Numbered from the stretch's first letter, positions 15,457-24,203 are shown. The stretch: DNA of 56,088 nucleotides from Treponema sp. UBA6988 (GCA_002448445.1 DJYC01000005.1:1-56088); one strand, 5' to 3'. The notes: generated by a model not told the origin, from the letters alone. Numbers and translations are program-made.

Positions 15457-16641
15457 ATGGAAAAGAAACCATTTTCACCGGACAGCCCGGAAAAAACTGA
15501 ATACCAGGCAAAAATCTTTGCAAACAGGATTTCCAAGCAGTACAAGCAGCTCCGCAAGTGGGCAAGAAAAAACAGAATAACATGCTACAGGCTCTACGAC
15601 AGGGACATACCGGAAATTCCCCTGGCGGCAGACATCTACACTTTTTTGCCAGAAGGAACAAAAGACAAATATTCGGCAATTCTGCAGCAAAACGAGCATA
15701 ACGCAGCCATAAGCCGTAACGGACCGGATGCACAAGCAGTGGTTGCAGAAGAAGCCTCAAGGACATACATCCACCTTTACCTCTACGAGCGCCCCTACGA
15801 AAAGGACGACGAAGAGGAAAACCAATGGCTAAAGAGCATGGCAAAGGCAGCGGCAGAAGTTACCGGCATTGCAGAAGACCACGTGCTTACCAAAAGGCGC
15901 AGGAAGATTGCAGAGGATGACGGAAAGGGCGGAAGAACTGCCCAGTATTCAAAGCTAAGCCGGGAAGACAGGCCTTATGTTAAGGGTCTTGTCTTTGAGC
16001 AGGGGCAGATTTTTTACGTGAACCTTACGGATTACATAGACACAGGGCTTTTCTTTGACCACAGGCCGCTCAGGGACATGGTGCGCTCTGAATGCAGGCA
16101 AAAGGCCGTCCTAAACCTATTCTGCTACACAGGCTCATTTTCCGTATACGCTGCGGAAGGCGGTGCTTCTTTTGTGGAAAGCGTGGACACAAGCAACACC
16201 TACCTTGACTGGGCAAAGGACAACATGGCGGCAAACGGTTTTACGGACAAGGCAAAGTATATCTTTACCCGCGAAGACGTTAGCGCATACCTGGACAGAA
16301 AAATTGCAGAAAAATCCATGGGCGAAGACGGAACGCAGCTCTTTGACATAATAATCCTTGACCCGCCAACCTTTAGCAACTCCAAGCGCAGCGATGCCAC
16401 TCTGGACATAAACCGCGACTGGCCTGCACTGGTAAGAAAATCACTTTCCCTTCTTACGCCGGACGGAATCCTCTACTTTAGCACTAACAGCCGCAGGCTC
16501 ATATTTGAAGAGCAGAGGTTACCCTCCCGCATGAACGGAGAGCTTCTCTACAAGGCCACGGACATTACGGCAAAAACAATCCCGGAAGACTACAGGAACT
16601 CAAAAATCCACAGGGCTTGGAAAATAGAAAGGATACGATAG
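15457..16641 (+). CDS. 23S rRNA methyltransferase, RlmK-like
   Basis: A 394-residue SAM-dependent methyltransferase matching the C-terminal half (RlmK) of E. coli RlmKL, which makes m7G2069 in 23S rRNA. Seen: the RlmK-type opening FANRISKQYKQLRKWARKN with CYRLYDRDIPE, the SAM loop LNLFCYTGSFSVYAA, the acidic SVDTSNTYLDWA, and catalytic-region DPPTFSNSKR. The THUMP and RlmL parts of the fused enzyme are missing, so this is a stand-alone RlmK. A YxxN-like RlmI relative is the alternative. It is one of few plus-strand genes here, has its own promoter and no ribosome site, and may be translated from a leaderless message. Confidence 0.82.
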   Translation: MEKKPFSPDSPEKTEYQAKIFANRISKQYKQLRKWARKNRITCYRLYDRDIPEIPLAADIYTFLPEGTKDKYSAILQQNEHNAAISRNGPDAQAVVAEEASRTYIHLYLYERPYEKDDEEENQWLKSMAKAAAEVTGIAEDHVLTKRRRKIAEDDGKGGRTAQYSKLSREDRPYVKGLVFEQGQIFYVNLTDYIDTGLFFDHRPLRDMVRSECRQKAVLNLFCYTGSFSVYAAEGGASFVESVDTSNTYLDWAKDNMAANGFTDKAKYIFTREDVSAYLDRKIAEKSMGEDGTQLFDIIILDPPTFSNSKRSDATLDINRDWPALVRKSLSLLTPDGILYFSTNSRRLIFEEQRLPSRMNGELLYKATDITAKTIPEDYRNSKIHRAWKIERIR

Positions 16642-16678
16642 CGGCAAGAAAGGAAAATTAAGGTGCAGAAGAGCAGCC

Positions 16679-16715
16679 GCAGGGGCAGACGGCAGGTGGC
16701 AAGCAAATCCCCTGC
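16679..16715 (+). terminator. Possible stem-loop after the rlmK-like gene
   Basis: GCAGGGG (16679-16685) pairs with CCCCTGC (16709-16715); an A/T-rich stretch with several T-runs follows from 16722. The loop is large, so the call is weak. Confidence 0.35.
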
Positions 16716-16761
16716 CCTGCGAAAATTTTTATAAATTTTTATGATTTTTTTGATTTTGCTA

Positions 16762-16790
16762 TTGACACTTTTTTGCTAAGTTGATATAGT
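16762..16790 (+). promoter_or_regulatory. Strong promoter of the tRNA pair
   Basis: Perfect TTGACA (16762-16767), 17-base spacer, TATAGT (16785-16790). The first tRNA begins 18 bases later. Confidence 0.8.
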
Positions 16791-16807
16791 AATATCATCT
16801 TAACCAC

Positions 16808-16880
16808 GGAGAATTAGCTCAGCTGGTAGAGCACCTGGTTTACACCCAGGTTGTCGGCGGTTCGATCCCGTCATTCTCCA
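16808..16880 (+). tRNA. tRNA-Val (UAC)
   Basis: Cloverleaf of 73 bases: acceptor GGAGAAT with ATTCTCC plus discriminator A, D-arm AGCTCAGCTGGTAGAGC, anticodon stem CCTGG/CCAGG around TTTACAC with anticodon TAC, and T-arm with GGTTCGATCCC. CCA is not encoded. Seven bases separate it from tRNA-Pro; they share promoter and terminator. Confidence 0.95.
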
Positions 16881-16887
16881 TACAAAT

Positions 16888-16960
<73 letters not shown>

Positions 16961-17003
16961 CTAAAGTCTTTGGCCAGAGGTCTTAGAACTTAGTTATAAA
17001 ATC

Positions 17004-17030
17004 AATCTCCTGTCATGGGAGATTTTTTTA
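17004..17030 (+). terminator. Intrinsic terminator of the tRNA pair
   Basis: AATCTCC (17004-17010), loop TGTCATG, GGAGATT (17018-17024), then a run of T. Confidence 0.85.
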
Positions 17031-17121
17031 TTTTAAACACATTTTTCTTCTTTTTTTTTGGACGGCATTTCTTCTTTTTACATCTGTCTTTTGGTCTTCG
17101 TGGTTTTCATGCATTTTGATT

Positions 17122-17206
17122 CCCCGCTTTCCAGGGCTACGCTTACGCTCCGGCCCGCCCATGGCGGTCTTGCCTTTGGCAACCCTTCCAATCGGGCGTA
17201 GGGGCC
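17122..17206 (-). repeat. GC-rich hairpin repeat, copy R3
   Basis: Minus strand: CCTACGCCCGATTGGAAGGG, TTGCC-AAA-GGCAA, GACCGCC-ATG-GGCGGG, CCGGAGCGTAAGCGTAGC, CCTGGAAAGCGGGG. Copy R6 at 38126 has the same order with altered hairpin arms. It fills the gap between the tRNA terminator and hup (17031-17254), where no gene is seen. Confidence 0.75.
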
Positions 17207-17254
17207 AAATTAAGCATAAATTCAACACTTTTTTCCAAATTTATTGCGTTACTA

Positions 17255-17284
17255 CTAGAATTCTAGCGGAAAATCATGTATAAT
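17255..17284 (+). promoter_or_regulatory. hup promoter with a 12-bp palindrome
   Basis: Perfect -10 TATAAT (17279-17284). In place of a good -35 box there is the perfect palindrome CTAGAATTCTAG (17255-17266), which overlaps the -35 position and could be an operator. A leader of about 50 bases follows, containing CCTCTTAAAAGGGAGG, itself a small inverted repeat. Confidence 0.55.
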
Positions 17285-17341
17285 AATATATGTGCCTCTT
17301 AAAAGGGAGGCAATAAAAATTCTAATCTGGAGAAAATTGGT

Positions 17342-17626
17342 ATGAACAAGACAGAATTAGTAGATGCCATTGCAGCAGACACAGGTCTTTCAAAGAAGGA
17401 CACAGAAGCAGCTGTAAAATCATTCATCGAAACAGTAACTAAGCAGCTTACAAAGGGAGAAAGCGTTCAGCTCATCGGATTCGGTACATTCGAAGTAGGA
17501 AAGCGCGCAGCCCGCACAGGCCGCAACCCACAGACTGGTGAAGAAATCAAGATTGCAGCAGCAAAGACACCAAAGTTCAAGGCTGGAAAGGCTCTCAAGG
17601 ATGCTGTAAACAAGAAGAAGAAATAA
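17342..17626 (+). CDS. hup: HU-type DNA-binding protein
   Basis: A 94-residue histone-like protein of full family length. Two N-terminal helices (MNKTELVDAIAADTGLS onwards), the saddle motif VQLIGFGTFEVGKR, the DNA-arm RTGRNPQTGEEIKI, and a lysine-rich end KDAVNKKKK are all visible. HU bends and compacts DNA as a dimer. The proline of the arm tip (RNP) that intercalates in the minor groove is present. Ribosome site GGAG about 11 bases upstream. Monocistronic, with its own promoter and a strong terminator. Confidence 0.95.
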   Translation: MNKTELVDAIAADTGLSKKDTEAAVKSFIETVTKQLTKGESVQLIGFGTFEVGKRAARTGRNPQTGEEIKIAAAKTPKFKAGKALKDAVNKKKK

Positions 17627-17647
17627 TTCTTATCTTTATACAGAAAG

Positions 17648-17676
17648 CGCTTCCCGCAAAGGAAGCGTTTTTTTTT
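17648..17676 (+). terminator. Intrinsic terminator of hup
   Basis: CGCTTCC (17648-17654), loop CGCAAA, GGAAGCG (17661-17667), followed by nine T. Confidence 0.92.
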
Positions 17677-17685
17677 GCATTGCCG

Positions 17686-18156
17686 CTAAATGTTGCAGTG
17701 GGAAGCCTGCCCCTGCCCTTCACTCTTTCCGTTCTTTAGCATTTCTTCCATTGTGTGCCAGCCAAGTACGGCGCATTTTACGCGGGCGGGCATAAAGCTT
17801 ATGTTCTTAAGGCTTGCGGCTTCGTCCAGTTCTTCCAGGGCAGAGTCGTCAGAAACCTTTCCATGAATCATGTCGGCAAAGAGGTCAGAAAGACGCAGGG
17901 CTTCTTCCGTAGTTTTCCCAATAATGTCGTCCAGCATCATGTCTACGCTTGCCTGGCTTATTGCGCAGCCGGATCCGTTAAAAGAACCTTCCGTTATGAC
18001 ACCCTTTTCGTCTACCTTAAGCTGAAGGTAAATGTCGTCCCCGCAGCTGGGGTTTACTCCGCGCAGTGTAAGGGATGCGTCCTGCATTACACCCTTGTGG
18101 GAAGGGTTCAAGTTATGTTCATTTAAAATTTCTGCATAAAGTGATTTTACGTCCAT
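17686..18156 (-). CDS. sufU: Iron-sulfur scaffold / sulfur acceptor SufU
   Basis: A 156-residue protein of the SufU/IscU-like family that receives sulfur from SufS. The three ligand cysteines and the Asp are present: NPSCGD (Cys38, Asp40), GSGCAIS (Cys64) and RVKCAVLGW (Cys128). The SufU-type insertion between the second and third cysteine regions fits a zinc-dependent sulfurtransferase. The ATG at 18156 is chosen; a TTG further upstream would lie in the promoter. A 68-base gap to sufS contains a TATATT box ending six bases before the ATG, so sufU may have its own leaderless transcript besides the suf operon message. Confidence 0.92.
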   Translation of the reverse strand: MDVKSLYAEILNEHNLNPSHKGVMQDASLTLRGVNPSCGDDIYLQLKVDEKGVITEGSFNGSGCAISQASVDMMLDDIIGKTTEEALRLSDLFADMIHGKVSDDSALEELDEAASLKNISFMPARVKCAVLGWHTMEEMLKNGKSEGQGQASHCNI

Positions 18157-18162
18157 GAGTAT

Positions 18163-18192
18163 AATATAGCGTTTTTTGAGGTCAAAAGACAA
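18163..18192 (-). promoter_or_regulatory. Possible internal promoter for sufU
   Basis: Minus strand: TTGTCT (18192-18187), 18 bases, TATATT (18168-18163), six bases, ATG at 18156; no ribosome site. Confidence 0.45.
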
Positions 18193-18224
18193 GCACGGCG
18201 GGAATGAATATTTTAGTCATATGG

Positions 18225-19463
18225 CTATTCAAGTCCCATCCACTTGCGAACCAGCGAAAGCTTTTCCAAAAAGAGGGAAACTTCATCCTCTGTGTTGTAG
18301 AAGTAAAGGCTAGCGCGGGCTGTGCTGTTCACCCCAAGCTTCTGCATGAGGGGCTGGGCACAGTGGTGGCCTGCACGGACTGCTATGTGCTCTGTGTCCA
18401 GGATGCTTGCTATGTCGTGGGGGTGCACACCGTCTATGGTAAAAGTGACGATTCCGCAGTGGCGCAAGGGGTCTTGGTGGCCAATTATGCTTACTCCCTT
18501 AAGCTGCTTCATTCCGCTCATCAAAAGGGATGCAAGGTGGTTGTCGTTTTCTTCTATATTCTTTAGGCCAACATTCTGTATGTATTTTATTGCGGCTTCA
18601 AGTCCAACCGCACCGGCTGCGTTAACCGTACCAGCCTCAAACTTGTGGGGAAGCTCCGCATAGGTTGCATCTTCGCGGGTAACGTATTCAATCATCTCTC
18701 CACCGCGGAGGAATGGGGGCATCTCTTCCAAGATGGACTTCTTTCCGTAAAGTCCACCGATTCCCATTGGACCGCAAAGCTTGTGGGCGCTAAAGGCAAA
18801 AAAGTCTGCGTCCAAATCCTTAACGTCCACCGCAATATGTGGAAGGCTCTGGGCACCGTCAACAACAACAATGGCTCCCTTTGCAGCGTTGCCAACCTTA
18901 TGGGCATAGGCGGCAATTTCTTTTACCGGGTTTGTAATTCCAAATACGTTGCTAACATGGGTAATTGCAACGAGTTTTGTTTTTGCCGTAATCTTGGACT
19001 CCCATTCGCTTTTGTCAATTACGCCGTCGTTTGCACATTCAAGGAAGACAAGCCTTGCTTTCTTTGTGCGACAGACCATCTGCCAGGGAAGCAGGTTTGA
19101 GTGGTGCTCCATTGCGCTAACAACTATCTCGTCGCCCTCGCCCACGTTGGAAAGAGCCCATGTGTAGGCAACAAGGTTAAGGCTTTCCGACGCGTTTCGG
19201 GTAAAGATTATTTCTTGTGAGGAACTTGCGTTTAAAAAAGTTGCGACTGTCTGCCTTGCATTTTCGTAGCGTTCTGTTGCACGCATGCTAAGCCCGTAAA
19301 GGCCACGCAGGGGGTTTGCATTGTCGTTATCGTAAAAGTCCTGAATTGCCTTTGTAACGCAAAGCGGGCGCTGGGTTGTGGCGGCATTGTCAAAATAAAT
19401 CAGCCCTTCGTTTGCAGGACTTGTAAAAATTGGAAAGTCTTTGCGCAAGTCGCTTAAATTCAT
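18225..19463 (-). CDS. sufS: Cysteine desulfurase SufS
   Basis: A 412-residue PLP enzyme that takes sulfur from cysteine to give alanine and a persulfide. Seen: the opening YFDNAATTQRP, VSAMEHHSNLLPW, the PLP-aspartate in VVVDGAQSLPH, the PLP lysine in FSAHKLCGPMGIGGLYG, and the catalytic cysteine loop AVRAGHHCAQPLM, which is short as in group II (SufS) desulfurases. Full length. One base separates it from sufD upstream, so it is in the suf operon; it hands sulfur to SufU. Confidence 0.96.
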   Translation of the reverse strand: MNLSDLRKDFPIFTSPANEGLIYFDNAATTQRPLCVTKAIQDFYDNDNANPLRGLYGLSMRATERYENARQTVATFLNASSSQEIIFTRNASESLNLVAYTWALSNVGEGDEIVVSAMEHHSNLLPWQMVCRTKKARLVFLECANDGVIDKSEWESKITAKTKLVAITHVSNVFGITNPVKEIAAYAHKVGNAAKGAIVVVDGAQSLPHIAVDVKDLDADFFAFSAHKLCGPMGIGGLYGKKSILEEMPPFLRGGEMIEYVTREDATYAELPHKFEAGTVNAAGAVGLEAAIKYIQNVGLKNIEENDNHLASLLMSGMKQLKGVSIIGHQDPLRHCGIVTFTIDGVHPHDIASILDTEHIAVRAGHHCAQPLMQKLGVNSTARASLYFYNTEDEVSLFLEKLSLVRKWMGLE

Positions 19464-20561
19464 CTACAAATCTCCCTCAATAAAATCCTTTATTCTGCCG
19501 TTAAGCTCTTCATCCGGAATGTGGCGGCATACGGAAAAAATCTTTGCCCTTATCATAAGGTTCCGCACAGCCTTTTCGTCAAGACCGCGGTTCTTAAGGT
19601 AGAACATAACGTCCTTGCCAAGCTTTCCGATTGAACAACCGTGCTGGCCTTCCACATCCTCTTCGTCGCAGAGAATAACGGGAAGGCTCTTGTTGGTTAC
19701 ATTCTCGTTAAGAAGAAGTACGGCCTCGCTTTCGTTGCCCTTTGCACCCCGGCAGCCGTTCACAAAGTCAATCGTTCCACGCCAGCTTTTTTGGGCGGAA
19801 TCTGAAACCACACCTTCTGCCACGACTTCACTTGAAGTGTCGCGGCCTGTATGGCGGACAATATAGTTTATGTCAAATTCAGCGGATTTCTTTGCAAAGT
19901 AGCCTTCCTGGCCAAAAGCCTTTGCCTGGTAACCTTCCAAAAGCTGCATGCTTCCGGAAAAGACCTTGCCACCGCCAAGCTCAAGCTGGGTAACTTCCAC
20001 CTCTGCACCGTCGGCATTGCAAGTTCCAAGGGCCGTAAAATTAACAAAGCCGGAAGAAAGCATGTTCACCGTAACAATGTGAACCTTTGCATAAGAAGAT
20101 GCAAGTACGCGGATTCTTGTTCCAAAGACACCCTCGCTTGCCTTCTTGGAAGAAAAGTCAAATATAAATACAGAGGATGAATCTTCTCCAGCATCAATAA
20201 AAAAGTCCGCCGCAGTCTGGGAACAATCTGCTATGTCAAAGGAAACGTTAACAGGACTTTGGTTTTGGGAGCCTGCATTGACGGTAAAAAGATTTAGCGG
20301 AAGATTCTTTTCCTTTGCAAAAGAGTCAAAGGCCTTGTCAAATTCCTTGCCCATCTGGGTTTCTATGGAAGATGCTTTTGGGTTAAGGGAAGAAGCCCCC
20401 TCTAGAACCTTGGCAAATGCTATGCCACCCCCGGTTCCCCTTACAGAAGCGTCCGCAGCAGAAGAAAGAGATGCCTCCATGTGGCCGTGATTTATGTGGA
20501 GATGGTGCCAGGTAAGGCTTGGAAAATTGTTTACGTCCAAATTGAATACAGTGCTTGCCAT
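19464..20561 (-). CDS. sufD: Fe-S assembly protein SufD
   Basis: A 365-residue member of the SufB/SufD beta-helix family. The C-terminal part carries the family pattern DEEDVEGQHGCSIGKLGKDV followed by FYLKNRGLDEKAVRNLMI, the region that contacts SufC and builds the cluster site with SufB. The middle is a long stack of beta strands. It forms the SufBC2D complex that assembles clusters in the cytoplasm. The start overlaps the stop of sufB by one base and the end abuts sufS. Confidence 0.93.
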   Translation of the reverse strand: MASTVFNLDVNNFPSLTWHHLHINHGHMEASLSSAADASVRGTGGGIAFAKVLEGASSLNPKASSIETQMGKEFDKAFDSFAKEKNLPLNLFTVNAGSQNQSPVNVSFDIADCSQTAADFFIDAGEDSSSVFIFDFSSKKASEGVFGTRIRVLASSYAKVHIVTVNMLSSGFVNFTALGTCNADGAEVEVTQLELGGGKVFSGSMQLLEGYQAKAFGQEGYFAKKSAEFDINYIVRHTGRDTSSEVVAEGVVSDSAQKSWRGTIDFVNGCRGAKGNESEAVLLLNENVTNKSLPVILCDEEDVEGQHGCSIGKLGKDVMFYLKNRGLDEKAVRNLMIRAKIFSVCRHIPDEELNGRIKDFIEGDL

Positions 20562-21976
20562 TACAGGTTTCCTTTCATTTCAAGACGGATAAGGTTGTTC
20601 ATCTCTACCGCATATTCCAGCGGGAGTTCCTTGCTTACCGGGTTTGCAAAACCGCTTACTATTGTGGCCCTTGCCTCTTCTTCGCTCATGCCGCGGCTCA
20701 TCAGGTAGAAGATTGCCTTGTTGGAAATGCGTCCAATCTTTGCCTCGTGGCCTATGTCGCAGTCGTCGGTCATTATGTTCATTGCGGGAACAGTGTCTGA
20801 GCGGCTTTCTTCGTCCAGCATAAGGCTTTCGCAGTTAACGCTGGACTTTGAACCGCTGGCGCTCCTGTTTACGACTATTGAGGAGCGGTAGGTGTTGCGT
20901 CCTCCGCTTTTACTGATTGACTTTGTGTTGATTACGCTTGAAGTGTGCTTTCCTATGTGGATCATCTTTGCGCCGGTATCAAGGTCCTGCCCCTTGCCGG
21001 AGAAGGTGATTCCTGTAAACTCGCAAAGGGAGTTGTTTCCCTTTAGGATAGTGGTCGGGTAAAGGTAGGATATGTGGCTTCCGAATGAACCGGACACCCA
21101 TTCCATCTTGGCACCTTCTTCCACAATTGCACGCTTGGTGTTCAGGTTGTACATGTTCTTTGACCAGTTTTCTATTGTGCTGTAGCGGAGCCTTGCGTTC
21201 TTTCTTACGTAAAGCTCTACGCAGCCCGCGTGAAGGTTTGCAACGTTGTACTTTGGCGCAGAACATCCTTCTATAAAGTGAAGGTCTGCACCTTCGTCCA
21301 CGATTATAAGCGTATGTTCAAACTGCCCTGCCCCTGCCGCATTAAGGCGGAAATATGACTGTAGCGGAATCTTTACGTGTACGCCCTTAGGAACATAGAC
21401 AAAGCTTCCACCGCTCCAGACAGCCCCATGAAGGGCCGCAAACTTGTGGTCAGTTGGAGGAACAAGATGCATGAAGGTTTCTTTTACAAGATCCGCATAG
21501 GGACCTGTAAGGGCACTTTCCATATCGGTGTAGACAACACCCTGCTCTGCAACCTCGTCCTTTACATTGTGGTAGACAAGCTCGCTGTCGTACTGGGCTC
21601 CAACACCGGCAAGGCTTTCCCTTTCCGCCTCTGGAATGCCAAGCTTTTCAAAGGTTTCCTTTATATCCTTTGGAACGTCAGCCCACTTTGCGGCCATCTG
21701 GGTCTTGGGCTTTACGTATGTTACGATTTTCTGAATGTCAAGGTCGTGAATGTCCGGCCCCCAGTCAGGCTCATTGGTCTCGTTAAAGATTTTAAGGCAC
21801 TTGAGCCTCCACTCCTTCATCCAGACGGGGTCATTCTTTTCCTTACTGATTCTCTCTATAATTGACTCGTCAAGACCTTTGCGGACCTTAAAAAAGTCCT
21901 CGTCCTTTTCTTCGTAGCTAAAATTGTATATTGACTGGTCAAGGTCCTTAACTTCTGTTCTTTCTTTTTCAGACAT
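20561..21976 (-). CDS. sufB: Fe-S assembly protein SufB
   Basis: A 471-residue protein, full length. It shows the SufB hallmarks: GVVYTDMESAL, AAGAGQFEHTLIIVDEGA, YNLNTKRAIVEEGAKMEWVS, the conserved NCESLMLDEESRSDTVP and the end GHEAKIGRISNKAIFYLMSR. SufB is the scaffold on which the cluster is built. One-base overlaps with sufC upstream and sufD downstream show tight co-translation. Confidence 0.96.
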   Translation of the reverse strand: MSEKERTEVKDLDQSIYNFSYEEKDEDFFKVRKGLDESIIERISKEKNDPVWMKEWRLKCLKIFNETNEPDWGPDIHDLDIQKIVTYVKPKTQMAAKWADVPKDIKETFEKLGIPEAERESLAGVGAQYDSELVYHNVKDEVAEQGVVYTDMESALTGPYADLVKETFMHLVPPTDHKFAALHGAVWSGGSFVYVPKGVHVKIPLQSYFRLNAAGAGQFEHTLIIVDEGADLHFIEGCSAPKYNVANLHAGCVELYVRKNARLRYSTIENWSKNMYNLNTKRAIVEEGAKMEWVSGSFGSHISYLYPTTILKGNNSLCEFTGITFSGKGQDLDTGAKMIHIGKHTSSVINTKSISKSGGRNTYRSSIVVNRSASGSKSSVNCESLMLDEESRSDTVPAMNIMTDDCDIGHEAKIGRISNKAIFYLMSRGMSEEEARATIVSGFANPVSKELPLEYAVEMNNLIRLEMKGNL

Positions 21977-22818
21977 TACGAAAGGCCTCCGTTTGCCGCA
22001 TTCATCTTAACGGCATCCATTGCGGCCTTTGCAGCAGCGGCAAGACGTTCCCTGCGCTCGGCATCCTTAATTTCCTGTGGAATGAACTGGTCAAAACCTT
22101 CCGCATTAATCTTCTGAACCAAAGAAGCGTCTCCTGAATGAACTATGCGCCCCTTTACGATGATGTGGGTATAGTCAACGTTAAGGCTTTCGAGAATCTT
22201 TGTTGAGTGGGTAATAATAAGAAGGGCACCATTGTTCTTCTTCTGGTATTCCAAAATGCCCTTGCTAACGGTGCGGACAGCGTCAACGTCAAGGCCTGAA
22301 TCCGTCTCGTCAAGGATTGCAAGCTTGGGCTTAAGCATCAGAAGCTGGAGAATCTCCGACTTCTTTTTTTCGCCGCCGGAAAAGCCCACGTTAAGGTCTC
22401 GCTCTGCATAGGAAGAAGCCATGTTAAGGACAGACATTGACTCTTCAAGCTCCTTTTTGAATGCCATGAGCTTTACCTTCTGGCCGGAAACCTGCTGCAT
22501 GGAAGAGCGGATAAAGGATTCAAGCGAAACACCGGGAACTTCAAGCGGATCCTGGAAGCTAAGGAACATGCCCTCCTTAGCCCTTGCGTCCGTAGAAAAA
22601 GGAGTTATGTCCTTTCCGTTAAAAATAATCTTGCCGCCGGTAAGCGTATACTCCGGGTTGCCCATGAGGGTATAGCCAAGCGTAGACTTACCAGCACCGT
22701 TGGGTCCCATAAGGACATGGGTTTCTCCGCTCTTTATATTCAATGAAACATTGTGAAGTATTTCCTTTGCGCCGATGCTTGCGCTAACGTTTTGAATTTC
22801 AAGCAGATTTTCCGCCAT
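21976..22818 (-). CDS. sufC: Fe-S assembly ATPase SufC
   Basis: A 280-residue ABC ATPase: Walker A GPNGAGKSTLGY, signature VGFSGGEKKKSEILQ, Walker B LAILDETDSGLDVD and switch His in ITHSTK. The signature and the ETDSGLD sequence are typical of SufC. It drives the conformational change in SufBC2D. First gene of sufCBDS(U), with GGAG before the start. The tail of about 35 alanine-rich residues is a little longer than usual. Confidence 0.96.
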   Translation of the reverse strand: MAENLLEIQNVSASIGAKEILHNVSLNIKSGETHVLMGPNGAGKSTLGYTLMGNPEYTLTGGKIIFNGKDITPFSTDARAKEGMFLSFQDPLEVPGVSLESFIRSSMQQVSGQKVKLMAFKKELEESMSVLNMASSYAERDLNVGFSGGEKKKSEILQLLMLKPKLAILDETDSGLDVDAVRTVSKGILEYQKKNNGALLIITHSTKILESLNVDYTHIIVKGRIVHSGDASLVQKINAEGFDQFIPQEIKDAERRERLAAAAKAAMDAVKMNAANGGLS

Positions 22819-22859
22819 ATGGGACTCCTATGTACTTAATTTTCCGTAGATTTGGCAAC

Positions 22860-22888
22860 AGTTTAGCACAAAACAGAATCTATTGCAA
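22860..22888 (-). promoter_or_regulatory. Predicted promoter of the suf operon
   Basis: Minus strand: TTGCAA (22888-22883), 17 bases, TAAACT (22865-22860), about 40 bases before the sufC start. No IscR- or Fur-like box is evident by eye. Confidence 0.5.
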
Positions 22889-23710
22889 ATTCTGCAAGAG
22901 CCAAGGGAATGCCGACTCAAAGTCTACGCCGTACCAGTTGTGGTCGGTGTGGGCCATTGTCTTCTTTATGGAAAGAACCGTAAAGTCTGCCGCAAGCTTA
23001 ACGGCCTCTTCAAGAGACTTTCCAAGAACTACCGCGCTAAAGGCAACGGATGCAAAGATGTCGCCAGTACCGTGGAATTTTGCCGGGATAAGCTCGTGGA
23101 AGTATTCGCTAAAGGCACCTGTAGCAGAATCAAAGGTAATTACGCCGCAGAGCCCCTTCTTGTATCCAACTCCCTTTAGGATTACCTTCTTGGAGCCAAG
23201 CTTTGCAAGTTCTTCCATTAAGTTCTTTATATATTTTTCGTCGTATTCATCGCCGGGGTATGGCTTGTCCAAAAGCAGGGTTGCCTCGGTAATGTTGGGG
23301 CAGATAACGTCCGCAAGGCCGCAGAGTTTTGCCATTGCAAGGGCAAATTCGCGGGTAAAGCCTGGATAGAGCTTTCCGTTGTCCGCCATGCAGGGGTCTA
23401 CAAAAAGAGTTTTTCCCTTTCCAAAGTCCTTAAAAAGTTCCTTCATAAGGTCAAGCTGCTCGAATGAGCCAAGGTAACCGGTGTATATGCCGTCAAAACC
23501 GATGTTCTGTTCCTTCCAGTGGGAAGTAATCTTGCTGATTTCGCCTGTCAGGTCGTGGAAGGTAAAGTTCTTAAAGCCTGTATGTGTTGAAAGAACTGCC
23601 GTTGGAATGATTGCTGATTCAATGCCCATTGCGCTGATGATGGGGAGAGCTACGGTGAGAGAGCATTTTCCTACGCATGAAATGTCCTGTATTGTTACGA
23701 TACGTTTCAT
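22880..23710 (-). CDS. pdxY: Pyridoxamine / pyridoxal kinase
   Basis: A 276-residue PfkB/ribokinase-type kinase. MKRIVTIQDISCVGKCSLTV is the typical pyridoxamine kinase opening, YTGYLGS and VDPCMADNGKLY are the substrate loop, and KFHGTGDIFASV is the anion-hole and catalytic Asp motif. It phosphorylates B6 vitamers to supply PLP. It lies upstream of sufC with about 60 bases between, so the PLP-dependent SufS downstream may profit, but a separate suf promoter is predicted and overlaps its 3' end. Ribosome site GAGGT. Confidence 0.9.
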   Translation of the reverse strand: MKRIVTIQDISCVGKCSLTVALPIISAMGIESAIIPTAVLSTHTGFKNFTFHDLTGEISKITSHWKEQNIGFDGIYTGYLGSFEQLDLMKELFKDFGKGKTLFVDPCMADNGKLYPGFTREFALAMAKLCGLADVICPNITEATLLLDKPYPGDEYDEKYIKNLMEELAKLGSKKVILKGVGYKKGLCGVITFDSATGAFSEYFHELIPAKFHGTGDIFASVAFSAVVLGKSLEEAVKLAADFTVLSIKKTMAHTDHNWYGVDFESAFPWLLQNLQ

Positions 23711-23741
23711 GATTATTACCTCTGTTTCTAGAAATTAGCAC

Positions 23742-23770
23742 AATATAGCAATTTTTTCATACTTATTCAA
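23742..23770 (-). promoter_or_regulatory. Predicted promoter of pdxY
   Basis: Minus strand: TTGAAT (23770-23765), 17 bases, TATATT (23747-23742). Confidence 0.6.
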
Positions 23771-23956
23771 TAGGTATTTTTTTTTAAGCAATCCACGGGT
23801 AATCAATCCACGTATTCTATTCATTCAGGAGGGGAAAGCCTTCCCCTGCGGCCGCACTTCGTTGCGTCCTACCCCTTCTGCGGGGGAAGCCCCCGCAACG
23901 CCCCCTGCCCTGTCAATTAACAAGACTTAAAACACTGTGCCATTAACTTTTCGTCA

Positions 23957-24056
23957 TTCTGAGCTTGACTCAGAATCTCAAATTACAATATTGAAGAGAG
24001 ATGCCGAATCCACATTCGTAGCAAGTGCGTGCGAATGTGGCGTAGCAGTTCGGCAT
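23957..24056. repeat. Two hairpins in the 23.7-24.35 kb gap
   Basis: TTCTGAG-CTTGA-CTCAGAA (23957-23975) is a perfect 7-bp hairpin. A nested hairpin follows at 24001-24056: ATGCCGAA with TTCGGCAT, inside it CCACATTCG (24010-24018) with CGAATGTGG (24032-24040). The 640-base gap 23711-24352 has no gene; further elements are a C/G-rich stretch with GGGGAAGCC words (23830-23910), copy R4 and copy C. Confidence 0.7.
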
Positions 24057-24114
24057 GACAGTTCTTTATATTAATGCCATTGACCTTAATCTCTTAGCTA
24101 CGACAGCAAACAGA

Positions 24115-24197
24115 GCCTACGCCCGATTGTAGGGGCCCGCGAAAGCGGGTTGCCGTTAGGCAATGGAGGCGAATGCCGGAACCCCGAAAAGCGGGGT
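24115..24197 (+). repeat. GC-rich hairpin repeat, copy R4
   Basis: GCCTACGCCCGATTGTAGGG, then CCCGC-GAAA-GCGGG (24136-24149), TTGCC-GTTA-GGCAA (24150-24163), GCCGGAACCCCG-AAAAG-CGGGG. Same order as R2 with different arms and loops. Its 3' end runs directly into copy C of the other family. Confidence 0.75.
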
Positions 24198-24203
24198 AAA
24201 CGC

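Noticed and set aside
17686..22818. Suf cluster as a novel arrangement
   Set aside because: The order sufC-B-D-S-U is a known arrangement outside enteric bacteria; only the extra sufU promoter is of note.
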